Shown here piece by piece: positions 53,816 through 62,954 of a stretch of 64,000 bases of DNA (within the stretch, counting starts at the first letter, position 1; the number at the start of each line of letters is the position of its first letter). Both the position numbers and the translations under genes were made by a program. The notes beneath the pieces were generated by a model. That model ran no database searches. It worked only from the letters and a program-made list of their open reading frames with translations, and had not been told where the DNA came from. This stretch comes from Pseudomonas synxantha (GTDB taxonomy: Bacteria > Pseudomonadota > Gammaproteobacteria > Pseudomonadales > Pseudomonadaceae), in NCBI RefSeq assembly GCF_900105675.1, contig NZ_LT629786.1, positions 1,674,001-1,738,000 on the forward strand. The letters run 5' to 3'.

Positions 53816-55231
53816 ATGCGTTGGGTGTGTATTGTCTTCCCGCAATTGGCGCTGGACGGGGCGCAGCGTGTGCATCCCGAGCCCGACCAACCCCTGGCAC
53901 TGCTGGCCGGCACGTCGCAGCGGCGGGTGCTGCAAACCGTCAATGCCGCCGCCCGGGCCTTGGGCCTGCGCCCCGGCCAATCCTTGACGGCGGCCCATGC
54001 CCTGGCCAAAAGCTTTGCCTGCGTCGAATACGACCCCTTGGAGATCGAGCGCCTGCAGCAGTTACTCGCCGCCTGGGCCTACCGTTTCAGCTCCCAGGTC
54101 AGCCTGTATTACCCGCGGGCCTTGTTGTTCGAGATCGAGTCGAGCCTGGGCCTGTTCGGGCCCTGGCCGCAGTTCGAGGCGCGTTTGCGCAAGGAATTGA
54201 CCGAGCTTGGCTTTCGTCACCGCATCGTCGCTGCGCCCAATCCTGCGGCGGCAAGGGTGTTGGCGAACCTTTACGATGGCCTGGCCGTGGCCGATGACAG
54301 CGCCTTGATGCACGCCCTGGCGCTGCTGCCCATCGACCGCGCCGGCCTCGAGCCGCAAGCCGCCACGGCTTTGTCACGCATGGGCCTGCGCACCCTGGCC
54401 CAGGTACAGGTACTGCCCCGGCACACCCTGGCGCGGCGCTTTGACGCCAGCCTGCTCAAGCACCTCGACGCCTTGAGCGGGCAACGGCCCTTGGCCTTGG
54501 GGTTCTATCAGCCGCCGGACCAGTTCGATGCGCGCATCGAGTTGAACTTCGATGTGCAATCCCACCAGGCGCTGCTGTTTCCCTTGCGCCGCTTGACCGG
54601 CGACTTGTCGGCCTTCCTTTGCGGGCGCGACAGTGGCGTGCAGCGCTTCGACCTGCATCTGGAACATGCCCAGGCACCGGACAGTGTGATCAAGGTCGGC
54701 CTGCTCAGCGCCGAACGCGAGCCCTTGATGCTGTTCGAGCTGGCCCGCGGGCGCCTGGAGCAGGTCCAGGTCACCTCGCCGGTGCGCGGCTTGCGCCTGG
54801 TGGCCGAGGACTTGCCGGTGTTCGTGCCGCAGCGCCAGGACCTGTTCGACGACCGCCCGCAACAAACCCTGCCATGGGAACAACTGCGCGAACGCCTGCG
54901 TGCGCGCCTGGGGGATGACGCCGTGCAGGGCTTGCGTTTCCACGCCGACCACCGCCCCGAATGCGCCTGGCAGGCCGCGACCGACAGCCGACCATGCCCG
55001 AGCTTGAGCAAGGTCCGGCGGCCCGGCTGGCTATTACTCGAACCGACCTTGCTGGCAGAGCAAGGCGTGCGCATTCTGATGGGGCCGGAGCGCATCGAGT
55101 CCGGCTGGTGGGATGGCGCCGATGTGCGCCGCGACTATTACCTGATCCAGACCCGTGCCGGCCAGCAAGGCTGGGCCTACCGCAACGTCGGGAACAGCGA
55201 TGGGCTGTGGCTGCAAGGCTGGTTTGCATGA
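53816..55231 (+). CDS. imuB: ImuB, catalytically dead Y-family polymerase homologue
   Basis: 471 residues. It aligns to Y-family polymerases (palm/fingers region with [17 protein letters not shown] and a little-finger region), but the N-terminal acidic metal ligand of the DinB/UmuC pattern is absent ([15 protein letters not shown]), consistent with ImuB acting as an adaptor between the beta clamp, ImuA and DnaE2. The C-terminus is Trp-rich ([20 protein letters not shown]). Its stop overlaps the dnaE2 start as ATGA. Confidence 0.93.
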   Translation: MRWVCIVFPQLALDGAQRVHPEPDQPLALLAGTSQRRVLQTVNAAARALGLRPGQSLTAAHALAKSFACVEYDPLEIERLQQLLAAWAYRFSSQVSLYYPRALLFEIESSLGLFGPWPQFEARLRKELTELGFRHRIVAAPNPAAARVLANLYDGLAVADDSALMHALALLPIDRAGLEPQAATALSRMGLRTLAQVQVLPRHTLARRFDASLLKHLDALSGQRPLALGFYQPPDQFDARIELNFDVQSHQALLFPLRRLTGDLSAFLCGRDSGVQRFDLHLEHAQAPDSVIKVGLLSAEREPLMLFELARGRLEQVQVTSPVRGLRLVAEDLPVFVPQRQDLFDDRPQQTLPWEQLRERLRARLGDDAVQGLRFHADHRPECAWQAATDSRPCPSLSKVRRPGWLLLEPTLLAEQGVRILMGPERIESGWWDGADVRRDYYLIQTRAGQQGWAYRNVGNSDGLWLQGWFA

Positions 55232-58200
55232 GTTACGCCGAGCTGCACTGCCTGTCCAACTTCAGCTTCCAACGCGGTGCCTCCAGCGCCCTGGAACTGT
55301 TCGAGCGGGCCAAAGCCCAAGGCTACAGCGCTTTGGCGATCACTGACGAATGCACGCTGTCGGGCGTTGTGCGAGCCTGGCAAGCGGCGAAGGCGGTAGA
55401 CCTGCCGCTGATTATCGGCAGCGAGATGCGCCTCGAAAACGGCCTGAAACTGGTGCTGCTGGTGGAAGACCTCAGCGGCTATCAGCACCTGTGCCGTTTG
55501 ATCACCCTGGCCCGGCGTCGCGCCGAAAAAGGCCGTTATCGCCTGCTGCAGGAAGACTTCGAGCAACCGTTGCCCGGCCTGCTGGCACTATGGGTGGCAC
55601 AAGACGAGGACACCCAAGCCTCGATCCAATGGTTGCGCCGTACCTTCGCCGAGCGCCTGTGGCTGGCGGTGCAGTTGCATTGCGGCCAGGACGACGAACG
55701 CCACTTGGAACAGCGCCTGCAATTGGCCGCCAGCCTGCACATCCCCGCCGTGGCCTGCGGCGATGTGCATATGCATGCACGCGGGCGTCGCGCCCTGCAA
55801 GACACCATGACCGCCATCCGCCACCACGTAGCGGTGGCCGACGCCGGCACGCTGTTGCACCCCAATGGCGAGCGGCACCTGCGTAGCCTGGATGCCCTGG
55901 GCGGGCTCTACCCGCAAGCACTGCTGGACGAAACCCTGGCGATAGCCCGGCGTTGCACCTTCGACCTGAGCCAGCTGCGTTACCACTATCCGCGGGAACT
56001 GGTGCCCAGCGGCCATGACGCCGCCTCCTGGCTGCGTGCGGTCACCGAAGAAGGCATTGCCCGGCGCTGGCCCAAGGGCGTCGATGCCAAGACCCTGGAA
56101 CAGATCGATAAAGAGTTGAAGCTGATCAGCGAGCTGGGCTACGAAAGCTATTTCCTCACGGTGCACGACATTGTGCGCTTTGCCCGCAGCCGTTCGATCC
56201 TGTGCCAGGGCCGAGGTTCGGCGGCCAATTCGGCGGTGTGCTTTGCCCTGGGCATCACCGAGATCAACCCGAGCCTGACCAGCCTGTTGTTCGAGCGCTT
56301 CTTGTCCAAGGAGCGCAACGAGCCGCCGGATATCGACGTCGACTTCGAACACGAACGCCGCGAAGAAGTGCTGCAATACGTCTTCCAGCGCTATGGCCGC
56401 CACCGCGCGGCATTGACGGCGGTGGTCAGCAGCTACCACGCGACCGGCGCGGTGCGGGATGTGGCCAAGGCCCTGGGGTTGCCGCCAGACCAGATCAATG
56501 CGCTGGCTGACTGCTGTGGGCGCTGGAGTGACGACGCGCCGCCCCTGGAGCGCCTGCGTGAAAGCGGCTTCGACCCGGACAGCCCACTGTTGCGCCGTGT
56601 GCTGACGCTGACCCAGCAATTGATCGGCTTTCCTCGGCACCTGTCCCAGCATCCCGGCGGCTTCGTGATTTCCGAATACCCACTGGATACCCTGGTGCCG
56701 GTGGAAAACGCCGCCATGGCCGAGCGCACCATCATCCAGTGGGACAAGGACGACCTCGACGCGGTGGGCCTGCTCAAGGTGGATATCCTCGCCCTGGGCA
56801 TGCTCAGCGCAATTCGCCGCTGTTTCGACCTGCTGCGCCGTCATCGCAATCAGGACTTGAGCCTGGCAAGCATTCCCAAGGAAGACCCGGCGACCTACGC
56901 GATGATCAGCAAGGCCGACACCATCGGTGTGTTCCAGATTGAATCGCGGGCGCAAATGTCGATGTTGCCCAGGCTCAAGCCGCAGACGTTCTATGACCTG
57001 GTGATCGAAGTCGCCATCGTGCGTCCGGGGCCGATCCAGGGCGGCATGGTGCATCCGTATTTGCGCCGACGGAACAAGGAAGAGCCCACGACCTATCCCT
57101 CGCCGGCATTGAAAGTGGTGCTGGAGCGGACCCTGGGCATCCCGCTGTTCCAGGAACAGGTGATGCAGATCGCCATGGTCGCCGCCGACTACAGCCCCGG
57201 CGAGGCCGACCAGTTGCGCCGCTCCATGGCCGCCTGGAAGCGTCATGGCGGGCTGGAGCCGCACCAGCAACGCTTGCGCGACGGCATGCTCAGGAACGGC
57301 TACACCGAAGCCTTTGCCGCGCAGATTTTCGAGCAGATCAAGGGCTTTGGCAGCTATGGCTTCCCTGAGTCCCACGCGGCCAGTTTTGCCTTGTTGACCT
57401 ACGCCAGTTGCTGGCTCAAGTGCCATGAGCCGGCAGCTTTCGCCTGCGCCCTGATCAACAGCTGGCCCATGGGCTTCTACAGCCCGGACCAGATTCTGCA
57501 GGACGCCCGGCGCCATCGCTTGCAGATTCGCCCGGTGGATGTACAGGCCAGTGACTGGGATTGCAGCCTGGAACCCATCGACGGCCAGCAGCCGGCGATT
57601 CGCTTGGGCTTGCGCATGATCTCGGGGTTTCGCGAGGAAGACGCACGGCGTATCGAAGCCGTCCGCCAGCGGCAACGCTTCAGCGACATCGCCGATCTGG
57701 ATGCACGCGCCGGCCTGGATGCCCGGGCCCAGGCGCTGCTGGCGGATGCCGGTGCCTTGCGCGCCCTGGCCGGTAACCGTCATCAGGCGCGCTGGGATGT
57801 GGCCGGCGTGCACCAGCAGCTTGGATTGTTTGCCGGCCTGCCGAGTCCCGATGAAGCGGTGGTGGCGTTACCCGCGCCCAGCGTAGGTGAGGACCTGCAG
57901 GCCGATTACGCCACGCTCGGCACCACCCTTGGCCCGCATCCCTTGGCTCTGCTGCGCAGCGAGTTGCGCAAGCGACGCTGCCGCAGTTCCCAGGAGCTGC
58001 TGGCCGTGGAACATGGACGCAACGTCAGCATTGCCGGGCTGGTCACCGGTCGCCAGCGTCCTGGTACGGCCAGTGGCGTGACCTTTGTCACCCTGGAAGA
58101 TGAATTTGGCAACCTCAACGTGGTGGTCTGGCGTGACCTGGCCGAGCGCCAGCGCCAGGCGCTGGTGGGCTCGCGGTTGCTCAAGGTGGACGGCCGCTGG

Positions 58201-58299
58201 GAGGCGGTGGGCGAGGTGCGGCACTTGATCGCCGGGCGCCTGACTGACCTGACGCCGCTGCTGGCAGGGATCACTGTGCGCAGCCGGGATTTTCATTGA
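55228..58299 (+). CDS. dnaE2: Error-prone DNA polymerase DnaE2 (ImuC)
   Basis: 1,023 residues, expected size for DnaE2. An N-terminal PHP domain ([18 protein letters not shown]) precedes the C-family palm with catalytic Asp cluster [13 protein letters not shown], then the thumb/fingers with [11 protein letters not shown] and [20 protein letters not shown] and a C-terminal OB fold. Lacks the tau-binding C-terminal extension of DnaE1. It performs translesion synthesis in SOS conditions with ImuA and ImuB. Start is fixed by the ATGA overlap with imuB. Confidence 0.95.
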   Translation: MSYAELHCLSNFSFQRGASSALELFERAKAQGYSALAITDECTLSGVVRAWQAAKAVDLPLIIGSEMRLENGLKLVLLVEDLSGYQHLCRLITLARRRAEKGRYRLLQEDFEQPLPGLLALWVAQDEDTQASIQWLRRTFAERLWLAVQLHCGQDDERHLEQRLQLAASLHIPAVACGDVHMHARGRRALQDTMTAIRHHVAVADAGTLLHPNGERHLRSLDALGGLYPQALLDETLAIARRCTFDLSQLRYHYPRELVPSGHDAASWLRAVTEEGIARRWPKGVDAKTLEQIDKELKLISELGYESYFLTVHDIVRFARSRSILCQGRGSAANSAVCFALGITEINPSLTSLLFERFLSKERNEPPDIDVDFEHERREEVLQYVFQRYGRHRAALTAVVSSYHATGAVRDVAKALGLPPDQINALADCCGRWSDDAPPLERLRESGFDPDSPLLRRVLTLTQQLIGFPRHLSQHPGGFVISEYPLDTLVPVENAAMAERTIIQWDKDDLDAVGLLKVDILALGMLSAIRRCFDLLRRHRNQDLSLASIPKEDPATYAMISKADTIGVFQIESRAQMSMLPRLKPQTFYDLVIEVAIVRPGPIQGGMVHPYLRRRNKEEPTTYPSPALKVVLERTLGIPLFQEQVMQIAMVAADYSPGEADQLRRSMAAWKRHGGLEPHQQRLRDGMLRNGYTEAFAAQIFEQIKGFGSYGFPESHAASFALLTYASCWLKCHEPAAFACALINSWPMGFYSPDQILQDARRHRLQIRPVDVQASDWDCSLEPIDGQQPAIRLGLRMISGFREEDARRIEAVRQRQRFSDIADLDARAGLDARAQALLADAGALRALAGNRHQARWDVAGVHQQLGLFAGLPSPDEAVVALPAPSVGEDLQADYATLGTTLGPHPLALLRSELRKRRCRSSQELLAVEHGRNVSIAGLVTGRQRPGTASGVTFVTLEDEFGNLNVVVWRDLAERQRQALVGSRLLKVDGRWEAVGEVRHLIAGRLTDLTPLLAGITVRSRDFH

Positions 58300-58406
58300 G
58301 GCCGCTGGTTTCTGCGCTTACGATCGCCTAATTTGTACAAGATGAAACCATCTCGCGCCGGTGCGCTCCAAAAGTTGCGATTGTCCTCTTTGCGCAGAGT
58401 TGAACC

Positions 58407-60119
58407 ATGCCATTTTTATCCAACCCTCACGGCTGTGACGGCTGGGCCGGCGAAATGGCCCAGCGTATTCGCGCGTTTGACTGGTCGGCCACCGACCTTG
58501 GACCCATCGGCTCTTGGTCCACCAGCCTGGCCTGTACCGTACAGATGATGCTGGCTTCGCCGGTGCCGATGGTGATGCTGTGGGGGCGCGCCGGCTACAT
58601 GATCTACAACGACAGCTATTCGGCCTTTGCCGGCGGCCGTCACCCGTATCTGCTCGGCACGCCGGTGGAATTGGGCTGGCCGGAAGTGGCCGAGTTCAAC
58701 CGCCATGTGGTGGACACCTGCCTGGCGGGCGGCACCCTGTCTTTCAATAACAAGGACCTGGTGCTGTCGCGTAACGGCAAGCCGGAAACCGTGTGGCTGG
58801 ACCTCTATTACAGTCCGGTTGCCGGCGATGACCAGCAACCGGCCGGGGTGCTGGCGATCGTGGTCGAGACCACTGAGCTGGTGAAGTCCGAGCACGTGCG
58901 CCAGGAACTCACCCACAACCTTGAACAGCGGGTGGCCGCCGAAGTGCAGGCGCGTTCTTCTGCCGAAGACCAGTTGCGCCAGTCCCAGAAGCTGGAGGCG
59001 ATTGGCGGCCTCACCGGCGGCGTGGCCCATGACTTCAATAACCTGCTGCAAGTGATCGCCGGCAACCTGCATTTGCTCGCCCGCCATGAGCCGGACAACC
59101 CCCAGGTGCAACGTCGCGTCAACGCCGCGATTGCCGCGGTGGAACGTGGCGCCAAGCTGTCCTCGCAACTGTTGGCGTTTGCCCGGCGCCAACCCTTGTC
59201 GCCGGCGGTGTACAACCCGCAACGCATCTACGCCGGCCTGGGCGAGCTGCTGCAAAGGGCGTTGGGGGAAACCATCCATATCGATGTGCAGTTGCCTCAG
59301 GATTCCTGGTGCATCAACGTTGACCGTAACCAGTTGGAGAACGCGCTGCTCAACCTGGCGATCAACGCCCGCGATGCCATGCAGGGCGAAGGCGTGATTC
59401 GTATCACCGGCGAAAACATCATCCTCAACCCCGCCGATTGCATCGGTAAAAGCATCAAGCCCGGCGAGTATGTGCGCCTGGCGGTGGCCGACACCGGCGT
59501 GGGCATGTCCGAGGCGACCCTCAAGCGTGCGTTCGAACCCTTCTTTACCACCAAGCGCGAAGGCCAGGGCACCGGCCTGGGGCTGAGCATGGTGTTCGGC
59601 TTCGTGCGCCAGAGTGGCGGGCATGTGGACATGTGGAGCGAGGAGGGCAAGGGCTCGGTGGTGCAGATGTATTTCCCCCACAGCCTGGAGCCCGAATGCC
59701 TCGACGCGCAGGGTGAGCTGGACCTGCAGAGCGGCGGCCAGGAAACCATCCTGGTGGTCGAGGACAATGAAGGCGTGCGCCTGACCGTGGTCGAGTTGCT
59801 GGAGCAGTCGGGCTACACCGTACTCACCGCCGAGGATGGCGATCACGCCATGCAAGCGTTGCACGACGGCTTGGCGCCTGACCTGATCTTCACTGATGTG
59901 GTCATGCCCGGCCGGGTCAAGAGTACCGACCTGGCCGACTGGGCCCGGGCGCAGAACCCGCCGGTGGCGGTGTTGTTCACCTCCGGCCATACCCGCGACA
60001 TTCTGTCGTCCAATCATCTGCTCAGCGCCGATATCCATCTGCTGAGCAAACCCTATAGCCCCGATGCCCTGACGCAGCGCGTACGCACGGTGCTCACCGC
60101 AAGACAAGGTTGCCCATGA
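58407..60119 (+). CDS. Hybrid histidine kinase with PAS-like domain and C-terminal receiver
   Basis: 570 residues, no membrane helix. A PAS/GAF-like sensory region is at about 20-165 (TVQMMLASPVPMVMLWG, YMIYNDSYSAFAG). A coiled coil leads into HisKA (GGVAHDFNNLLQVIAGNL), HATPase (NLAINARDAM, DTGVGM, GTGLGLSMV) and a receiver with Asp in DLIFTDVVMPG. The start at 58407 follows AGAGTTGAACC. It lies 108 bp after dnaE2. Its stop overlaps the uvrA2 ATG (60116-60119), so the two are coupled. Output partner unknown. Confidence 0.9.
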   Translation: MPFLSNPHGCDGWAGEMAQRIRAFDWSATDLGPIGSWSTSLACTVQMMLASPVPMVMLWGRAGYMIYNDSYSAFAGGRHPYLLGTPVELGWPEVAEFNRHVVDTCLAGGTLSFNNKDLVLSRNGKPETVWLDLYYSPVAGDDQQPAGVLAIVVETTELVKSEHVRQELTHNLEQRVAAEVQARSSAEDQLRQSQKLEAIGGLTGGVAHDFNNLLQVIAGNLHLLARHEPDNPQVQRRVNAAIAAVERGAKLSSQLLAFARRQPLSPAVYNPQRIYAGLGELLQRALGETIHIDVQLPQDSWCINVDRNQLENALLNLAINARDAMQGEGVIRITGENIILNPADCIGKSIKPGEYVRLAVADTGVGMSEATLKRAFEPFFTTKREGQGTGLGLSMVFGFVRQSGGHVDMWSEEGKGSVVQMYFPHSLEPECLDAQGELDLQSGGQETILVVEDNEGVRLTVVELLEQSGYTVLTAEDGDHAMQALHDGLAPDLIFTDVVMPGRVKSTDLADWARAQNPPVAVLFTSGHTRDILSSNHLLSADIHLLSKPYSPDALTQRVRTVLTARQGCP

Positions 60120-62635
60120 CTTCACAGCGCAACATCCCTTCGCTCACCGCCCAGCAGTCGGGCTTCGTGCGGGTGCGTGGCGCCCGCGAACATAATTTGC
60201 GTAACGTCGATGTGGACATTCCCCGGGATGCCCTGGTGGTATTTACCGGCGTGTCCGGCTCCGGCAAGTCGTCCCTGGCGTTTTCTACCCTGTATGCCGA
60301 GGCCCAGCGTCGCTATTTTGAATCGGTGGCGCCCTATGCGCGACGCTTGATCGACCAGGTCGGCGTGCCGGATGTGGACAGCATCGAAGGTTTGCCGCCG
60401 GCCGTGGCCCTGCAACAGCAACGTGGCACGCCGAGTGCGCGCTCCTCGGTGGGCAGTGTCACCACCTTGTCGAGCTTGATCCGCATGCTGTACTCCCGCG
60501 CCGGCAGTTACCCGCCGGGGCAGGCCATGCTGTATGCCGAGGACTTCTCGCCGAACCTGCCCCAGGGCGCGTGCCCGCAATGCCATGGCCTGGGCCGGGT
60601 GTATGAAGTGACCGAAGCGCTGATGGTGCCCGACCCGTCCCTGACCATCCGCCAGCGTGCAGTGGCGGCCTGGCCGTTGGCGTGGCAGGGCCAGAACCTG
60701 CGCGACATCCTTGTAACCCTGGGCTACAACGTGGATATCCCGTGGCGCGAGCTGCCGAAAAAACAACGCGACTGGATCCTGTTCACCGAAGAAACTCCTA
60801 CCGTGCCGGTGTACGCCGGCTTCACCCCAGAGCAGACCCGCGATGCGTTGAAGCGCAAGCTCGAGCCCAGTTACCAGGGTACGTTCAGCGGGGCCCGGCG
60901 CTATATCCTGCACACCTTCGCCCATACCCAGAGCGCGCTGATGAAAAAGCGCGTGTCGCAATTCATGCAAGGCAGTGCCTGCCCGTTGTGCCACGGTAAA
61001 CGCCTCACCCAAGCAGCGCTGTCGGTGAAGTTTGCCGGGGTGGATATCGGTGAATTGTCGCAACTGTCCCTGGCGCAACTGGCCGAGTTGCTGCGCCCGG
61101 TAGCGGCCGGGCAGGACAAGATGAAGCTGTCGGTGGAAAAACGCCTGGCGGCCCAGCGCATCGCCCAGGACCTGCTCGAGCGGGTCAGTACCTTGATCGA
61201 CCTGGGCCTGGGCTACCTGTCCCTGGAGCGCAGCACGCCGACCTTGTCGTCCGGGGAATTGCAGCGCCTGCGCCTGGCGACCCAATTGGGCTCGCAGTTG
61301 TTCGGCGTCATCTATGTGCTGGACGAGCCCTCGGCAGGCCTGCACCCGGCGGATGGCGAAGCGTTGTTCACCGCGCTGGAGCGCTTGAAGGCCGCGGGTA
61401 ATTCGTTGTTTGTGGTGGAACATGACCTGGAAACCATGCGCCGCGCCGACTGGCTGATCGACGTCGGCCCCGCCGCCGGTGAACATGGCGGGCAAGTGCT
61501 GTACAGCGGCCCGCCTGCGGGGTTGGCGCAGGTCGAGGCATCGCAGACCCGCGAATACCTGTTCGCCGAACAGCGCCCTTCGAATCCGCGGCGCCGCGAA
61601 CCCAGTGCCTGGCTGAAGCTGGAAGGTGTGACGCGTAATAACCTCAACGGACTGAAAGTGGATTTCCCGCTGGGCTGCTTTACAGCAGTAACCGGTATTT
61701 CCGGCTCGGGTAAATCCAGCCTGGTCAGCCAGGCGCTGCTGGAACTGGTGGGCCAGGGCCTGGGGCGTGTACTGGAAAGTGACGACGAGCCGAGCCTGGA
61801 AGACGCAGCCCCCCAAGCCAGTGGCGGGCATATCAGCGCCGGGCTGGAACACATCCGCCGCCTGGTACAGGTGGACCAGAAACCCATCGGCCGCACCCCG
61901 CGCTCCAACCTGGCGACCTACACCGGGCTGTTCGACAACGTGCGCAAACTCTTCGCTGCCACGCCAGCGGCCAAGAAGCGCGATTACGACGCCGGGCAAT
62001 TCTCCTTCAACGTCGCCAAGGGCCGTTGCCCGAACTGCGAAGGCGAAGGCTTTGTCAGCGTTGAACTGTTGTTCATGCCAAGCGTGTATGCGCCATGTCC
62101 GACCTGCCATGGTGCGCGCTATAACCCTGAAACCCTGGGGATCAAATGGCAGGGCTTGAATATCGCTCAGGTATTGGGACTGACGGTGGAGCAGGCGGTG
62201 GACGTGTTTGCAGAACAGCCTGGGGTGTTGCGTTCATTGCAAGTGCTGCGCGATATCGGCCTGGGTTACCTGCGCCTCGGCCAGCCGGCCACCGAGTTGT
62301 CCGGTGGTGAAGCGCAACGCATCAAGCTCGCTACCGAGCTGCAACGCAATGCCCGTGGCGCTACGTTGTATGTGCTCGACGAACCCACAACCGGACTGCA
62401 CCCCAAGGACGTCGACCGCTTGCTCATCCAGTTGAATCAGTTGGTGGATGCGGGGCATACAGTGGTTGTAGTGGAGCATGAAATGCGCGTAGTGGCCCAG
62501 AGTGACTGGGTAATCGATATCGGCCCGGGGGCAGGGGACCTGGGTGGGAAGGTAGTGGCGTGTGGCACACCGCAGAAGGTTGCCAAAAGCAAGAACAGCC
62601 GCACGGCGCCCTATCTGGCCAGAGAGCTGGTCTAA
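60116..62635 (+). CDS. UvrA paralogue (class II UvrA2-type ABC excinuclease-like ATPase)
   Basis: 839 residues, about 100 shorter than UvrA. Two ABC modules: Walker A GVSGSGKSSLAF at about 46 and GISGSGKSSLVSQ at about 520, with signature LSSGELQRLRLA and LSGGEAQRIKLA and the two D-loops LDEPSAGLHP and LDEPTTGLHP. Zinc-finger Cys pairs CPQCHGLG, CPLCHGKR, CPNCEGEG and CPTCHGAR are retained. UvrA2 proteins of this class are implicated in DNA-damage or antibiotic tolerance and may not support normal excision repair. Start at 60116 overlaps the kinase stop; TTG 60110 is an alternative. The stop precedes a duplication scar. Confidence 0.92.
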   Translation: MTSQRNIPSLTAQQSGFVRVRGAREHNLRNVDVDIPRDALVVFTGVSGSGKSSLAFSTLYAEAQRRYFESVAPYARRLIDQVGVPDVDSIEGLPPAVALQQQRGTPSARSSVGSVTTLSSLIRMLYSRAGSYPPGQAMLYAEDFSPNLPQGACPQCHGLGRVYEVTEALMVPDPSLTIRQRAVAAWPLAWQGQNLRDILVTLGYNVDIPWRELPKKQRDWILFTEETPTVPVYAGFTPEQTRDALKRKLEPSYQGTFSGARRYILHTFAHTQSALMKKRVSQFMQGSACPLCHGKRLTQAALSVKFAGVDIGELSQLSLAQLAELLRPVAAGQDKMKLSVEKRLAAQRIAQDLLERVSTLIDLGLGYLSLERSTPTLSSGELQRLRLATQLGSQLFGVIYVLDEPSAGLHPADGEALFTALERLKAAGNSLFVVEHDLETMRRADWLIDVGPAAGEHGGQVLYSGPPAGLAQVEASQTREYLFAEQRPSNPRRREPSAWLKLEGVTRNNLNGLKVDFPLGCFTAVTGISGSGKSSLVSQALLELVGQGLGRVLESDDEPSLEDAAPQASGGHISAGLEHIRRLVQVDQKPIGRTPRSNLATYTGLFDNVRKLFAATPAAKKRDYDAGQFSFNVAKGRCPNCEGEGFVSVELLFMPSVYAPCPTCHGARYNPETLGIKWQGLNIAQVLGLTVEQAVDVFAEQPGVLRSLQVLRDIGLGYLRLGQPATELSGGEAQRIKLATELQRNARGATLYVLDEPTTGLHPKDVDRLLIQLNQLVDAGHTVVVVEHEMRVVAQSDWVIDIGPGAGDLGGKVVACGTPQKVAKSKNSRTAPYLARELV

Positions 62636-62653
62636 AGCGTGATGATGTTCAAA

Positions 62654-62741
62654 TGTGGTAGGGGGCTTGCCCCCGATGGCGGCGGGTCAGTCACAGATGT
62701 ATCACTGACACGCCCTCATCGGGGGCAAGCCCCCTCCCACA
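62654..62741. repeat. REP pair within tandem duplication unit 1
   Basis: Main-family doublet (one arm with a GGTAGGG change). It is unit 1 of a 206-bp tandem duplication that also carries copies of the uvrA2 and tkt 3' ends. Confidence 0.85.
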
Positions 62742-62831
62742 TTTAGATCAATGTTCTGTCAGTTGGATTTGTTGCTTGGCCAACGCCGCCGAGGCGCGCT
62801 GTTCATCACTACCTTGGCGCCGGCCTGGAGA
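62742..62831 (-). pseudogene. Degenerate 3' end of tkt (and uvrA2 end) from a tandem duplication
   Basis: TGTTCTGTCAGTTGGATTTG and GCTGTTCATCACTACCTTGG match the tkt 3' end at about 62957-63080, but an internal stretch of about 70 bp is missing and point changes are scattered. It is directly followed by GGAGAGCTGATCTAAAGG, a copy of the uvrA2 end. Decayed and non-coding. Confidence 0.75.
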
Positions 62832-62859
62832 GCTGATCTAAAGGTTGATGATGTTCAAA

Positions 62860-62946
62860 TGTGGGAGGGGGCTTGCCCCCGATAGCTGCGGGTCAGTCAC
62901 AGATGTATCACTGACACGCCCTCATCGGGAGCAAGCCCCCTCCCAC
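62860..62946. repeat. REP pair within tandem duplication unit 2 / terminator
   Basis: Intact doublet whose right arm is followed by TTTTTT; it may terminate tkt transcription read the other way. It lies 8 bp before the tkt stop. Unit 2 of the duplication. Confidence 0.85.
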
Positions 62947-62954
62947 TTTTTTGA

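Noticed and set aside
55588..57813. Long open frame antisense to dnaE2 (741 codons)
   Set aside because: Arises from third-position GC bias; composition is His/Gln/Arg rich with no recognisable domain, and it lies wholly opposite a well-supported gene. The same holds for 60122-62110, 58416-60125, 16939-18291, 18311-19516 and 5310-6758.
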